Assembly: GCF_900536025.1 (NCBI RefSeq)
Contig: NZ_UNOZ01000013.1
Coordinates: 496,001 to 560,000, forward strand
Origin: Pseudomonas reidholzensis
Lineage (GTDB): Bacteria > Pseudomonadota > Gammaproteobacteria > Pseudomonadales > Pseudomonadaceae
Direction: 5' to 3'
DNA: 64,000 bases
The position numbers and the translations under genes are program-made. Positions 12,009-20,784 of this stretch are shown here, in pieces. The notes beneath the pieces are model-generated. The model worked only from the letters and a program-made list of their open reading frames with translations, searched no databases and had not been told where the DNA came from. Every line of letters begins with the position of its first letter. Position 1 is the first letter of the stretch.

Positions 12009-13292
12009 ATGAATCCCGCCAAGGATGTCCTGCAATCCACCCAGCGCCACGTCGACAGTGAGCGCCTGTGGAGCTCACTGATGGAACTCGCGCGCCTCGG
12101 CGCCACGGCCAAGGGCGGCGTCTGTCGCCTGGCCCTGACCGACCTCGACCGCCAGGCCCGCGACCTGTTCGTGCAATGGTGCGAGGCGGCCGGCTGCAGC
12201 GTCAGCATCGACGGCGTCGGCAATATTTTCGCCCGTCGCCCGGGGCGCAATCCCAAGCTGGCGCCGGTGATGACCGGCAGCCACATCGACACCCAGCCCA
12301 CCGGCGGCAAGTTCGATGGCTGCTACGGGGTGATGGCCGGGCTGGAGGTGATCCGCACGCTCAATGACCTCGGCGTGGAAACCGAGGCGCCGCTGGAAGT
12401 GGTGGTGTGGACCAACGAAGAAGGCTCGCGCTTCGCCCCGTGCATGATGGGCTCGGGGGTGTTTGCCGGTAAGTTCACCCTCGAGGACACCCTGGCCAAG
12501 CCCGACGCCCAGGGCGTCACCGTTGGCGAGGCGCTGAACGCCATCGGCTATGCCGGCCCGCGTGCCGTGCTCGGCCATCCTGTGGGCGCGTATTTCGAGG
12601 CGCACATCGAGCAGGGGCCGATCCTCGAAGACCAGCAGAAGACCATTGGCGTGGTGCTCGGTGCGCTTGGCCAGAAATGGTTCGACCTGACCCTGCGCGG
12701 CGTCGAAGCGCATGCGGGACCCACCCCGATGCACCTGCGCAAGGACGCCCTGGTGGGCGCCGCGGCGGTGGTCGAGGCGGTCAACCGCGCGGCGCTCGGG
12801 CACCAGCCGCATGCCTGTGGCACGGTCGGTTGCCTGCAGGCGTATCCGGGTTCGCGCAACGTCATCCCGGGTGAAGTGCGCATGACCTTGGACTTCCGTC
12901 ATCTGCAGGGCGAACAGCTGGATTCGATGATCGCCCAGGTGCGCGAAGTGATCGAAGGGACCTGTGCCAAGCATGGCTTGAGTTTCGAGCTGACGCCGAC
13001 GGCGGACTTCCCTGCGTTGTATTTCGATAAAGGCTGCGTCGATGCCGTGCGCGACTCGGCACGCACCCTGGGCTTGGCGCATATGGATATCGTCAGCGGG
13101 GCAGGGCACGATGCGATCTTCCTGGCCGAGCTGGGGCCGGCGGGGATGATCTTCGTGCCGTGCGAGAACGGCATCAGCCACAACGAGATCGAGAACGCCA
13201 CGCCCGAAGATCTGGCGGCAGGGTGTGCGGTGTTGCTGCGGGCGATGCTGGCAGCCTCGGAGGCGATTGCCAGCGGGAGGCTGGCCGCTTAG
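12009..13292 (+). CDS. beta-ureidopropionase / N-carbamoyl-amino-acid hydrolase (M20 family)
   Basis: A 427-residue Zn-dependent hydrolase of the M20 peptidase/allantoate amidohydrolase group. Metal and substrate motifs are TGSHIDTQPTGGKFDG, WTNEEGSRFAP, FEAHIEQGPILE and GAGHDAIFLAE. It hydrolyses N-carbamoyl-beta-alanine (or N-carbamoyl-L-amino acids) to the amino acid, CO2 and ammonia, the third step of reductive pyrimidine breakdown. A strong GAGGAG site lies before the ATG. This is the gene called pydC, hydC or amaB in different Pseudomonas papers, so no symbol is given. Confidence 0.92.
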   Translation: MNPAKDVLQSTQRHVDSERLWSSLMELARLGATAKGGVCRLALTDLDRQARDLFVQWCEAAGCSVSIDGVGNIFARRPGRNPKLAPVMTGSHIDTQPTGGKFDGCYGVMAGLEVIRTLNDLGVETEAPLEVVVWTNEEGSRFAPCMMGSGVFAGKFTLEDTLAKPDAQGVTVGEALNAIGYAGPRAVLGHPVGAYFEAHIEQGPILEDQQKTIGVVLGALGQKWFDLTLRGVEAHAGPTPMHLRKDALVGAAAVVEAVNRAALGHQPHACGTVGCLQAYPGSRNVIPGEVRMTLDFRHLQGEQLDSMIAQVREVIEGTCAKHGLSFELTPTADFPALYFDKGCVDAVRDSARTLGLAHMDIVSGAGHDAIFLAELGPAGMIFVPCENGISHNEIENATPEDLAAGCAVLLRAMLAASEAIASGRLAA

Positions 13293-13318
13293 CCCTGGGT
13301 TGAACTTTGGATCCCGGG

Positions 13319-13429
13319 GCCGCTTTGCGGCCCATCGCAGGACAAGCCAGCTCCTACAGGTACCGCGCAAAGGCCGCAGAACAGCGCTACCCCTGTAGGA
13401 GCGGGTTCACCCGCGAAGACGCCGGGACT
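13319..13429. repeat. diverged REP pair
   Basis: The left copy (CAAGCCAGCTCCTACAGG) and right copy (CCTGTAGGAGCGGGTTCACCCGCGAAG) share outer ends, but the left core has diverged strongly, so this looks like an aged or hybrid REP pair between convergent genes. Confidence 0.6.
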
Positions 13430-13438
13430 GACCCACCA

Positions 13439-14062
13439 TCAAACAGTCTCGAATGACCCCGTGCGCACCTCACCCGCACGCACGTAACGCGCCACCAGCA
13501 CCCCGGTCGGGGTCGTGGATGACTGCACCAGCCTGAACGCCGCCGCTTGCGCCGTCTCATCGAACAACCGCTTGCCGCGCCCCAGCACCACCGGATGCGT
13601 CATCAGCCGCAACTCATCCACCACCCCGGCGGCCATCAACTGGCGCACCAGCTCGCCACTGCCCTGGGTCAGCAGCGGTGCCCCGTCTTGCTGTTTCAGT
13701 GTACTTATCGCCTTTGCCAGATCGCCCTCCAGTGCATGGCTGTTGTGCCACTCGAGCGTGTCCGGATCATGCGTGGCGACGTGCTTGGGCACCCGGTTGA
13801 ACACCTCGACGATACCCGTGTGCGGCATCTCGGAGGTCACCCGCGGCCAGTACCCGGCAAAGATGTCATAGGTGCGCCGCCCGAGCAGCAGCTCGAACGG
13901 CTGCGCGAACAACTCGCCCACGGCCTCGCCCGAGGCCTGGTCCGCATAGGGCACGATCCAGCCACCGAAGCAAAAGCCACCCGTGGTGTCCTCGGTCGGC
14001 CCCCCGGGTGCCTGGATGACGCCATCCAGGCTGATGAAAGCGGCAACGGTCAGCGTCCGCAT
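13439..14062 (-). CDS. dihydrofolate reductase family protein (RibD C-terminal fold)
   Basis: A 207-residue protein starting MRTLTVAAFISLDGVIQAPGG, the hallmark of the YyaP/YwjB-type DHFR-like group. Later motifs are LLLGRRTYDIFAGYWP and LLTQGSGELVRQLMAAG (NADPH binding). True folate reductase activity is unlikely for this group; a reductase of unknown substrate is the safest statement. The ATG at 14062 follows GAGGAC; upstream in-frame codons have no ribosome site. Confidence 0.85.
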   Translation of the reverse strand: MRTLTVAAFISLDGVIQAPGGPTEDTTGGFCFGGWIVPYADQASGEAVGELFAQPFELLLGRRTYDIFAGYWPRVTSEMPHTGIVEVFNRVPKHVATHDPDTLEWHNSHALEGDLAKAISTLKQQDGAPLLTQGSGELVRQLMAAGVVDELRLMTHPVVLGRGKRLFDETAQAAAFRLVQSSTTPTGVLVARYVRAGEVRTGSFETV

Positions 14063-14158
14063 GGGCTTGTCCTCGTCAGTTGTCAGGCGCGTAAACGCGT
14101 GGGTTCCTGATGAGTAGTCGAACGAGGCGGTGCTAAATCGACATCGACAGCAAGCCAC

Positions 14159-14605
14159 TCAATCCAGCAGTGACAAGCCCTTGAGCAACTCGGCCAGGCC
14201 CTTGGGCACCAGCGGCGTATCGGCGCTGAAGCTCGAGCTGTCGCACCACTTCGCCCTGAACCGCGCACCGTCGCTTTCGTGACCGTCCAGCCAAGGCTGC
14301 GCATAAAGGGCGGTGTCGGCGAAGGTCGCATCGAACACCAGGACGATTTCATGCCCCGGCTTGCCGTCATGAACAAACAGGCTTTCGAGTGTCCCGAGCA
14401 GGCGGATGTCATTGATCGGTTGGCCCAGCTCCTCGTCAATCTCCCGGGCAATCGCTGCGCTGCCGGTCTCGCCAAACTCGATGCCACCGCCCAGCGGCCG
14501 GTACAGGGTCTGGCGGGTCACGGCGTCCTCGAAGACGTTGACCAGGATCTTCCCGGCGTGGTGAAACACGCACAGGGCGAGCGGGCGGATGCGCGGTTCA
14601 GGCAC
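14159..14605 (-). CDS. Nudix hydrolase
   Basis: A 148-residue protein with a complete Nudix box, GGIEFGETGSAAIAREIDEE followed by LG. It fits a nucleoside-diphosphate-linked hydrolase of the MutT/ADP-ribose type; the substrate is unknown. A longer open frame reaches 14980, but its first part lies antisense-free over the neighbouring NIPSNAP gene in another frame. AAGGA nine bases before the GTG at 14605 decides the start. It follows the NIPSNAP gene by 35 bases and may be co-transcribed with it. Confidence 0.8.
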   Translation of the reverse strand: MPEPRIRPLALCVFHHAGKILVNVFEDAVTRQTLYRPLGGGIEFGETGSAAIAREIDEELGQPINDIRLLGTLESLFVHDGKPGHEIVLVFDATFADTALYAQPWLDGHESDGARFRAKWCDSSSFSADTPLVPKGLAELLKGLSLLD

Positions 14606-14640
14606 GGGTGACAATCCTTGGTCGATGAGGGTGGCGCAGC

Positions 14641-14946
14641 TTACTCGAATACCGGGCGCAGGAAGCTGCGTTCGTAGCTCAGGATAAACCGCTGCTCGGT
14701 GGCCAGCGCGAACGCCGCGATGCACTCCGGATCGGTTTCGGAGTCCTTGCGGTACTGCTCGTACGCCGCCAGGCTGGGGAAGCTGAACTGGGCGTAGGCG
14801 ATGTTGCTCGCGCCCTCGGCGGGCAGCAGGTAACCGTGGTGGGTGCCGCCCATGCGATTGACCAGGTGGATCCACAGACGTGCGTAGTGTTCGAATGCGG
14901 GGATCTGGTAGGGGTCGATGACGTATTTGAGGTGGCAGGTGATCAT
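14641..14946 (-). CDS. NIPSNAP family protein
   Basis: A 101-residue protein starting MITCHLKYVIDPYQIPAFEHYARLWIH, with GGTHHGYLLPAEG and AYAQFSFPSLAAYEQYR, the dimeric alpha-beta barrel signature of NIPSNAP proteins. Function unknown in bacteria. The ATG at 14946 is preceded by AAGGACT; upstream in-frame codons lie in the divergent promoter region. Confidence 0.85.
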   Translation of the reverse strand: MITCHLKYVIDPYQIPAFEHYARLWIHLVNRMGGTHHGYLLPAEGASNIAYAQFSFPSLAAYEQYRKDSETDPECIAAFALATEQRFILSYERSFLRPVFE

Positions 14947-15106
14947 GCGCTGAGTCCTTGCTGCGATCTGGGGCGCACACAGTACCGCCATCGGGCCATC
15001 AGCGTCGATGGCCACCCTCTGTATGGTGCGATTCAGAGCGATCTGTAGCTTATCGCCCGCGCCCGCGTGCTTTAGCATCGGCGCATTCCTTTTCGAGTTT
15101 CAAGCC

Positions 15107-15748
15107 ATGGATCTGCACGCACTGCTCGCCTACACCCTGGTCGCCGCGATCGCCATCGCCAGCCCCGGGCCTGCCTCCTTGATGGCGATCAACAACAGCA
15201 TTCAATACGGGCCGCGCGCCACGGTCTGGTCGTCGCTGGGCAATGTCAGCGGGCTGTTCTGCCTGTCGGCGGCGGCCATGCTCGGGCTCGGCGCCTTGCT
15301 CGCCAGTTCGGAAGTGCTGTTCAACGCGGTGAAGATCATGGGCGCCGGCTACCTGTTCTACCTGGGTGGCAAACAGCTCTTGAAGAAGAGCGCGATGCTG
15401 GCGCCGGCAGAGGGCGGCAATGGCAAGGGCGGGCAGCCGCCCCGTTCGAAACTGTACAAATCAGCGTTTCTGACTGCTGCGACCAACCCCAAGGCGACGA
15501 TGTTCTTCACCGCGCTGTTCCCGCAGTTCATCGACCAGGGCGCGGCGCTGCTGCCGCAATTTCTGATCCTCACCTCGATCTTCATGGCCCTGTCGCTGGT
15601 GTCGCTGGCCCTGTACGCGACCCTGGCCTCTCGCGCCAAGGGCGTGCTCACCCGGCCACAGTTTTCGCGCTGGGTCAGCCGGGTGGTCGGCACCACCTTC
15701 ATCGGCTTTGGTGCGGCGATCCTGGCCATGCGCCGGCAGACCGCTTGA
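15107..15748 (+). CDS. LysE family amino-acid exporter/translocator
   Basis: A 213-residue protein with about six membrane segments. The N-terminus has the LysE/RhtB signature (ALLAYTLVAAIAIASPGPA), followed by GPRATVWSSLGNVSGL, FLTAATNPKATMFF and a C-terminal small helix. The family exports amino acids such as lysine, threonine or homoserine lactone. The start at 15107 matches the usual family N-terminus. Confidence 0.9.
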   Translation: MDLHALLAYTLVAAIAIASPGPASLMAINNSIQYGPRATVWSSLGNVSGLFCLSAAAMLGLGALLASSEVLFNAVKIMGAGYLFYLGGKQLLKKSAMLAPAEGGNGKGGQPPRSKLYKSAFLTAATNPKATMFFTALFPQFIDQGAALLPQFLILTSIFMALSLVSLALYATLASRAKGVLTRPQFSRWVSRVVGTTFIGFGAAILAMRRQTA

Positions 15749-15806
15749 AGCCGATCCGCTAGGTCGCCATACTTTCGGCCCTTTCCAAATCACGCAAGGA
15801 CTCGCC

Positions 15807-16352
15807 GTGACCAAGTCTTACCTGGCCATCCCGCTGTTGGCCCTGATGCTCCAGGGCTGTGGGGTCACCATGACCCGCTACGACGCCAACTATGAGAATG
15901 TCCAGCAGCTCAAGCAGGGTGGCGTCGCCCAGCCGATCCACGGGGCCGAGGTCGAGGCCGCAGCGGGGCAGGGCTCGTTGACCGTGCGCCTGAACCCGAT
16001 CGCCTCGCCCAGCGGCAGCATCCCGCTGCACGTCCAGCAGGCGATCAACGACGAACTGCGCCGGGCCGGCTTGCTCGACCCGCGCGCGGACCGTCAGTTG
16101 CAGGTGCTGCTGGTCAGCAACTCGCTGAACTCAGGCGTCGCCACAGGCCACGGTGAGCTGGCTGCGCGGTTCACCCTGCGTGACGGCGATCAGGTGCTGT
16201 ACGACGCGACCAAGCGGGTCGAGCGCCAATGGAGCAGCAGCTTCTTCGGGCCGATCGCGATCCCGGCCGCAGCCAATAACTACAACCCGATGCTGCAGGC
16301 CTTGCTCAAGTCGCTGTACAGCGACCCGCAGTTCATCCAGGCGCTGAAATGA
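15807..16352 (+). CDS. DUF4410-like lipoprotein
   Basis: A 181-residue protein starting at GTG behind AAGGACTCGCC. The signal peptide ends in a lipobox (LALMLQGC), so the mature protein is lipid-modified on Cys near residue 18. The rest has VTVRLNPI-like beta strands and RQLQVLLVSNSLNSGVATG and fits the outer-membrane DUF4410 group only loosely. Function unknown. It ends directly at a strong terminator shared with the convergent lipoprotein gene. Confidence 0.72.
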   Translation: MTKSYLAIPLLALMLQGCGVTMTRYDANYENVQQLKQGGVAQPIHGAEVEAAAGQGSLTVRLNPIASPSGSIPLHVQQAINDELRRAGLLDPRADRQLQVLLVSNSLNSGVATGHGELAARFTLRDGDQVLYDATKRVERQWSSSFFGPIAIPAAANNYNPMLQALLKSLYSDPQFIQALK

Positions 16353-16381
16353 AAAAGAGCCGCGATTGCGGCTCTTTTTTT
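16353..16381. terminator. bidirectional Rho-independent terminator
   Basis: AAAAAGAGCCGC and GCGGCTCTTTTT pair over the loop GATT, with T-runs on both strands, between two convergent lipoprotein genes. Confidence 0.92.
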
Positions 16382-16394
16382 GTTCAGGTGCGGC

Positions 16395-17030
16395 TCACGC
16401 CTGCGGCACGCGGCTGTCGAGCGCCGAGTACTTGAGGCGGTTGCTCTCGACCCAGGCCTTGAGCAGCCCGTTGACCTGGCGGCTGAAGGTGTCGTTGACC
16501 GCTTCCTTGACCGTATTGCCCGCCAGCGGCAGGAACCAGATGCCCATCCAGGTGTTGATCGCGTCGTGGTTGCTGGTCTTGCCCAGCGACTGGCCACGCT
16601 CGTCGAGGGTCTCCAGGCTCATGGTGTACTGGTCGGTGGCCAACGCCGGGATGATGGTGAAGGTGAAGCCGCTGATGAACGCCAGGGCCATCTGGCCGCC
16701 ACCCGGTGGATGGTTGTAGACCTTCAGGCGCAGGCTGTAGTCGCCAGGCTGCTTTTCGAATTCGTCGAAGGTGACCCGGCCAAACAGCCCGGATTCGCTC
16801 ATCAGGCGCTTGAGCTCCGGCTTGAGCTGGTCACGTGCCTGCGGCACTTCGTTGGCCGCAGCGTTGCTCGGTTCGCCCTGATAGAAATCGAAGTCGACGT
16901 AGACGTTGGGCTTGTTGGCGTAGCTGGCCATGGACGGCAGGTCGACCGGCGCGACTTGGTCCTTGGTAAAGCTGGCGCAGCCAGACAGGCCCAATACCAG
17001 GGCCAGGCCCAGAATCTTTCCTAATTGCAT
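16395..17030 (-). CDS. predicted lipoprotein
   Basis: A 211-residue protein with a lipoprotein signal peptide (MQLGKILGLALVLGLSGC, acylated Cys at 18). The mature part contains VYVDFDFYQGEP, GDYSLRLKVYNHPPGG, a hydrophobic FISGFTFTIIPA stretch and WMGIWFLPLAG. No enzyme motif is visible. Its architecture resembles the other lipoprotein across the shared terminator only in general form. Confidence 0.75.
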   Translation of the reverse strand: MQLGKILGLALVLGLSGCASFTKDQVAPVDLPSMASYANKPNVYVDFDFYQGEPSNAAANEVPQARDQLKPELKRLMSESGLFGRVTFDEFEKQPGDYSLRLKVYNHPPGGGQMALAFISGFTFTIIPALATDQYTMSLETLDERGQSLGKTSNHDAINTWMGIWFLPLAGNTVKEAVNDTFSRQVNGLLKAWVESNRLKYSALDSRVPQA

Positions 17031-17230
17031 GTGAAACGTCCTTGAATGATGGCTGGGCGCTGCCGTGCGAAGTGGCAGCGGGCCGCTATAGAGCCATCAC
17101 CGATTGAAAAGTTCAAGGTTCGAACGCTTGCCCGGGCTTAGTCCCGCAGTCCCGCTTTTGGCACAAGTGCGGCCTTGGGGGTGCGCTATAGTCCGGCGCT
17201 GTGAACCCTTTCTCCCCAGGAGTGCCGCCC

Positions 17231-18043
17231 GTGACCGAGTACACCGCGTTCAAGGTCGAACTGACCGACAGCATCGCCCACGTCCAGATCAATCGACCGG
17301 AAAAGATCAACGCGATGAACGCTGCCTTCTGGCAGGAGATCATTGAGATCTTCCAATGGATCGACGACAACGACAGCGTGCGCGCGGTGGTCATCAGCGG
17401 CGCGGGCAAGCACTTTTCTTCGGGCATCGACCTGATGATGCTGGCCTCGCTGGCTAACCAGCTGGGCAAGGATGTCGGCCGCAATGCGCGCCTGCTGCGC
17501 CGGACCATCCTGCGCATGCAAGCCTCGTTCACTGCCGTCGACACGTGCCGCAAGCCGGTCCTGGCGGCGATCCAGGGCTACTGCCTGGGCGGTGCGATCG
17601 ACCTGATCTCGGCCTGCGACATGCGCTACTGCAGCAGCGATGCGCAGTTCTCGATCAAGGAAATCGACATGGGCATGGCCGCTGATGTCGGCACCTTGCA
17701 ACGTTTGCCGCGTATCATCGGCGACGGCGTGATGCGCGAGATGGCCTACACCGGGCGCCACGTCGAGGCCGACGAGGCGCGCCAGATCGGCCTGGTCAAC
17801 CGCGTCTACCCTGATCAGGCGGCGCTGCTCGACGGAGTCTTTGCCATTGCCCGGGAAATTGCGGGAAAATCCCCCATTGCCGTGGCCGGCACCAAGGAGA
17901 TGCTCAGCTACATGCGCGACCATCGCATCGACGATGGCCTGGAGTACATCGCCACCTGGAACGCCGCCATGCTGCAGTCCGAAGACCTGCGGGTCGCCGT
18001 TGCGGCCCACATGAGCAAACAGAAACCGACGTTCGCCGACTGA
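17231..18043 (+). CDS. crotonase family protein, probable delta3,5-delta2,4-dienoyl-CoA isomerase
   Basis: A 270-residue enoyl-CoA hydratase/isomerase. The oxyanion-hole segments are [15 protein letters not shown] and [41 protein letters not shown] carries acidic residues at the places used by dienoyl-CoA isomerases (Glu and Asp), which favours that activity over simple hydration. It would act in beta-oxidation of unsaturated fatty acids. AGGAG eight bases before the GTG at 17231 decides the start. Confidence 0.88.
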   Translation: MTEYTAFKVELTDSIAHVQINRPEKINAMNAAFWQEIIEIFQWIDDNDSVRAVVISGAGKHFSSGIDLMMLASLANQLGKDVGRNARLLRRTILRMQASFTAVDTCRKPVLAAIQGYCLGGAIDLISACDMRYCSSDAQFSIKEIDMGMAADVGTLQRLPRIIGDGVMREMAYTGRHVEADEARQIGLVNRVYPDQAALLDGVFAIAREIAGKSPIAVAGTKEMLSYMRDHRIDDGLEYIATWNAAMLQSEDLRVAVAAHMSKQKPTFAD

Positions 18044-18077
18044 CCGGGCCGGGGGACGCGCTTCAAGGAAGCCGAAC

Positions 18078-18908
18078 ATGTCAGCACGCTGGACTACCGC
18101 AGTACTCGACCCGCAGACCGCCGGGGGCTGGGCCGTGGCCCGTGGCCCGGAGGGGTTCCTGGTGGATGACAACGGTGCGCTGTTCCCCCGTGAGTGGCTC
18201 AAGCGCCAGGACCTGGACGTGCTCGGCGAACACGGCATCGGCCATTTCGATGGCGAGCCGGTGTTTCTCCTCGAGCTGCGCAGCACGGCCGAGGTCGCCG
18301 GCTGCGGCTGGCGCGGGCTGCGTCAGTTCATGCTCGAAGGCGACTTCGACACCTACAAGCTGCTCGGGTATGCGGCGCAGATCGGCACCTGGGCGCGTGA
18401 GCACCGCTTCTGCGGCAGCTGTGGCCAGGCCATGACCCAGATCCACTGGGAGCGGGCGATGCACTGCCAGCGCTGCGACCTGCGCAGCTACCCGCGGATC
18501 TCGCCGAGCATGATCGTGCTGGTCACCCGCGGCGACGAGATTCTCCTGGCCCGCTCACCGCGCTTCGTCACCGGCGTCTACAGCACCCTGGCCGGTTTCG
18601 CCGAGCCGGGCGAGTCGGCCGAAGACTGCCTGGTGCGCGAGGTGCGCGAAGAGGTCGCGGTCGAGGTGCGCAACATCCAGTACGTGGGCAGCCAGTGCTG
18701 GCCGTTCCCGCACTCGATGATGCTCGGCTTTCATGCCGAATATGCCGGTGGCGAAATCGTCATGCAGGCGGACGAGATCGAGGACGCCCAGTGGTTCAGC
18801 GTGCATGCGCTGCCGCCGTTGCCGGCCGGGCGTTCGATCGCCCGGCACCTCATCGACCTGTATGTGGCGCGCCGCTTAGGCCTGGCCGAACCAGTGCTGC
18901 CACGCTAG
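18078..18908 (+). CDS. nudC: NAD(+) diphosphatase / NAD-capped RNA decapping enzyme NudC
   Basis: A 276-residue protein. A four-Cys zinc site (CGSCG and CQRC) lies near residues 112-135, followed by a Nudix box [20 protein letters not shown] and the NudC-specific [13 protein letters not shown]. In NudC enzymes this hydrolyses NADH/NAD and removes NAD caps from RNA. The final Gly of the Nudix consensus is Ala here (EEVAVEV). The 3' end overlaps the convergent permease gene by 33 bases. Confidence 0.94.
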   Translation: MSARWTTAVLDPQTAGGWAVARGPEGFLVDDNGALFPREWLKRQDLDVLGEHGIGHFDGEPVFLLELRSTAEVAGCGWRGLRQFMLEGDFDTYKLLGYAAQIGTWAREHRFCGSCGQAMTQIHWERAMHCQRCDLRSYPRISPSMIVLVTRGDEILLARSPRFVTGVYSTLAGFAEPGESAEDCLVREVREEVAVEVRNIQYVGSQCWPFPHSMMLGFHAEYAGGEIVMQADEIEDAQWFSVHALPPLPAGRSIARHLIDLYVARRLGLAEPVLPR

Positions 18909-19655
18909 GCGCACGGTCAAGGCCAGGACCACGGTGATGAACACCGGGCGGATGAACTTGCTGCCGCCACTGATCGCCGTGCGTGCGCCGAAGAACGCCC
19001 CGACCATCACCGACAGGCCCATCGCCAGGCCGACGATGTAGTCGACCTGCCCGGAGAGCATGAACACCGTCAGCGCCGCCGCGTTGCTGACGAAGTTCAT
19101 GCTGCGCGCGACGCCGCTGGCGCGGACCAGGTCGATCGGGTACAGCAGCAAGGTGCTGACGGTCCAGAACGCACCGGTGCCTGGCCCGGCGACGCCATCA
19201 TAAAACCCGAGGGTAAAGCCCTGCGGCATCTGCCAGGTCTTCTTGATCGGCGCATCGGCGTCCAGCGGTGCCTTTGGCGTGCCGCCGAACAGCAGGTAGA
19301 TGCCGCAGGCGAAGACGATCACCGGGAGCATCTTGTTCAGCCACTCGGCCGGCAGGTAGTGGGCCACCACCGCGCCGATCAGCGAGCCGACCAGGGTCGC
19401 CACCAGGGCATGGCGCCATTGTGCCGGGTGGAACAGCTTGCGCCGGTAGTAGGTAAAGCCGGCGGTGGCCGAGCCGAAGGTCGAGCTGAGCTTGTTGGTG
19501 CCCAGCACCAGGTGCGGCGGCATGCCGGCGGTGAGCAGCGCCGGGGTGGTCAGCAGACCGCCGCCGCCGGCGATGGCATCGATGAAACCGGCGACAAAGG
19601 CGACCAGGATGAGGATCAGCAGGGTGAGGGGTTCTACAGAGAGTTCGAAAGGCAT
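18876..19655 (-). CDS. TSUP family permease (TauE/SafE-like)
   Basis: A 259-residue protein with about eight membrane segments and the duplicated TSUP signature: [21 protein letters not shown] near the N-terminus and [17 protein letters not shown] in the second half. The family moves organosulfur compounds or sulfite across the inner membrane; the substrate here is unknown. The 3' end overlaps nudC on the opposite strand. Confidence 0.9.
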   Translation of the reverse strand: MPFELSVEPLTLLILILVAFVAGFIDAIAGGGGLLTTPALLTAGMPPHLVLGTNKLSSTFGSATAGFTYYRRKLFHPAQWRHALVATLVGSLIGAVVAHYLPAEWLNKMLPVIVFACGIYLLFGGTPKAPLDADAPIKKTWQMPQGFTLGFYDGVAGPGTGAFWTVSTLLLYPIDLVRASGVARSMNFVSNAAALTVFMLSGQVDYIVGLAMGLSVMVGAFFGARTAISGGSKFIRPVFITVVLALTVRLAWQHWFGQA

Positions 19656-19832
19656 GAGGCTCGGGCTTTAGCGGCAGGGCGCGGCAACGGGTCGCGCCAA
19701 AGCCCTCCATGGTAATCGCCCGCACTAGGCGTTACCAGTTTTGCCGGACCCCTGCACAAGGCTTTGTGGTTGATCTAATCGTTGGCAGCATGCCTGGCGC
19801 ACAAGGAGCACGTCTGCCTATGCAGAAATCGA

Positions 19833-20678
19833 TCAGCTGGACTTTCGTGTGAGTGTTGCGAGGGTTGGAAGCGGCTCAATTACGACTGGCTGCCGAGCGG
19901 GGACAGTGCTCTTCAGTTGTTTCAAACGTTCGAGCATTTTTGTGTTCGCCATCTCCAAATTTTCAATCCCAACCAGCCGGAGTTCACCGTCAATGTCGAG
20001 TTTGCCTGTCTGTTCGCGCTCGAAATTGGACCGTGCTGAGGCGGCGCCCTCTATGTTTTCGGGGAGTTTCGAGGCTTTCTTGAAGTCTTTGCGTTTAGCC
20101 GAAGGGTTATCCCACCAGCCATTGTGTTCTTGGGTCGCTGAGTGCGCTTCGGTAGCCTTAATTGCCAGTGCCTTATAGTCTTTCTGTGGTGAGTTGGACA
20201 GACCGAAGAAACGACCTATTCGTCCATGACCTGATGGGTCCATCGTGTTGATGGGATCCCCTTTGCAATAGGCGTATGCATTGATGCCGCCCCTTGCAAA
20301 AGGACTCCAGCTATCGGGTGAGTGGAATCGCATCAAGACAGGACTGTATGAGCGATAACCGTTTCCCAGTTGATAGCAACCTAGTGCAGCATCGCGGCGT
20401 TGTCCGGCGAACCCCAACAATACCCGAGCGTCTCCATCCGTTGTATGGCCGAAGCTGGTGTACGCAAAAACGTGCGATTGATGGCGGGAGTAGGCGTGCC
20501 CGATGGAACCGAGCGAGTCAAACCCGAGAAGCGCTGTTTCCGACTCGCTGCCACTGGCGCGGACCTCGGCCAATGACATCCCTGTTATGCCAACGAGGGT
20601 GCGTGAATCCAGTTCACTGAGCGCTAATTGAAGTTGATCCCCTCTGTAGAACAACCGGGTCTGGCGCTGTACTGGCAT
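19833..20678 (-). CDS. orphan RHS-repeat-associated core protein with variable C-terminus
   Basis: About 281 residues from the ATG at 20678 (an in-frame ATG at 20711 is also possible). The first 150 residues form a short RHS core: LFYRGDQLQLAL, GFDSLGSIGHAYSRHQSHVFAYTSFG, LLGFAGQRRD and YQLGNGYRSYSPVLMRFHSPDSWSPF, ending at AYAYCKGDPINTMDPSGHG. After that junction a polar 125-residue tail (NGWWDNPSAKRKDF and on) replaces the usual toxin domain and has lower GC. Full RHS proteins exceed 1000 residues, so this is a stand-alone tip. No immunity-like gene is visible beside it. Confidence 0.78.
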   Translation of the reverse strand: MPVQRQTRLFYRGDQLQLALSELDSRTLVGITGMSLAEVRASGSESETALLGFDSLGSIGHAYSRHQSHVFAYTSFGHTTDGDARVLLGFAGQRRDAALGCYQLGNGYRSYSPVLMRFHSPDSWSPFARGGINAYAYCKGDPINTMDPSGHGRIGRFFGLSNSPQKDYKALAIKATEAHSATQEHNGWWDNPSAKRKDFKKASKLPENIEGAASARSNFEREQTGKLDIDGELRLVGIENLEMANTKMLERLKQLKSTVPARQPVVIEPLPTLATLTRKSS

Positions 20679-20784
20679 GGCCGCTTTCCATTTTTCAGTA
20701 GATAGCTGCAATCTGGCTCAAATATCCAGGAGGGGCAACTAACAGAAATGCCAGGTAGCAGCCTGCCCCTTCGCCCATCTCAGC

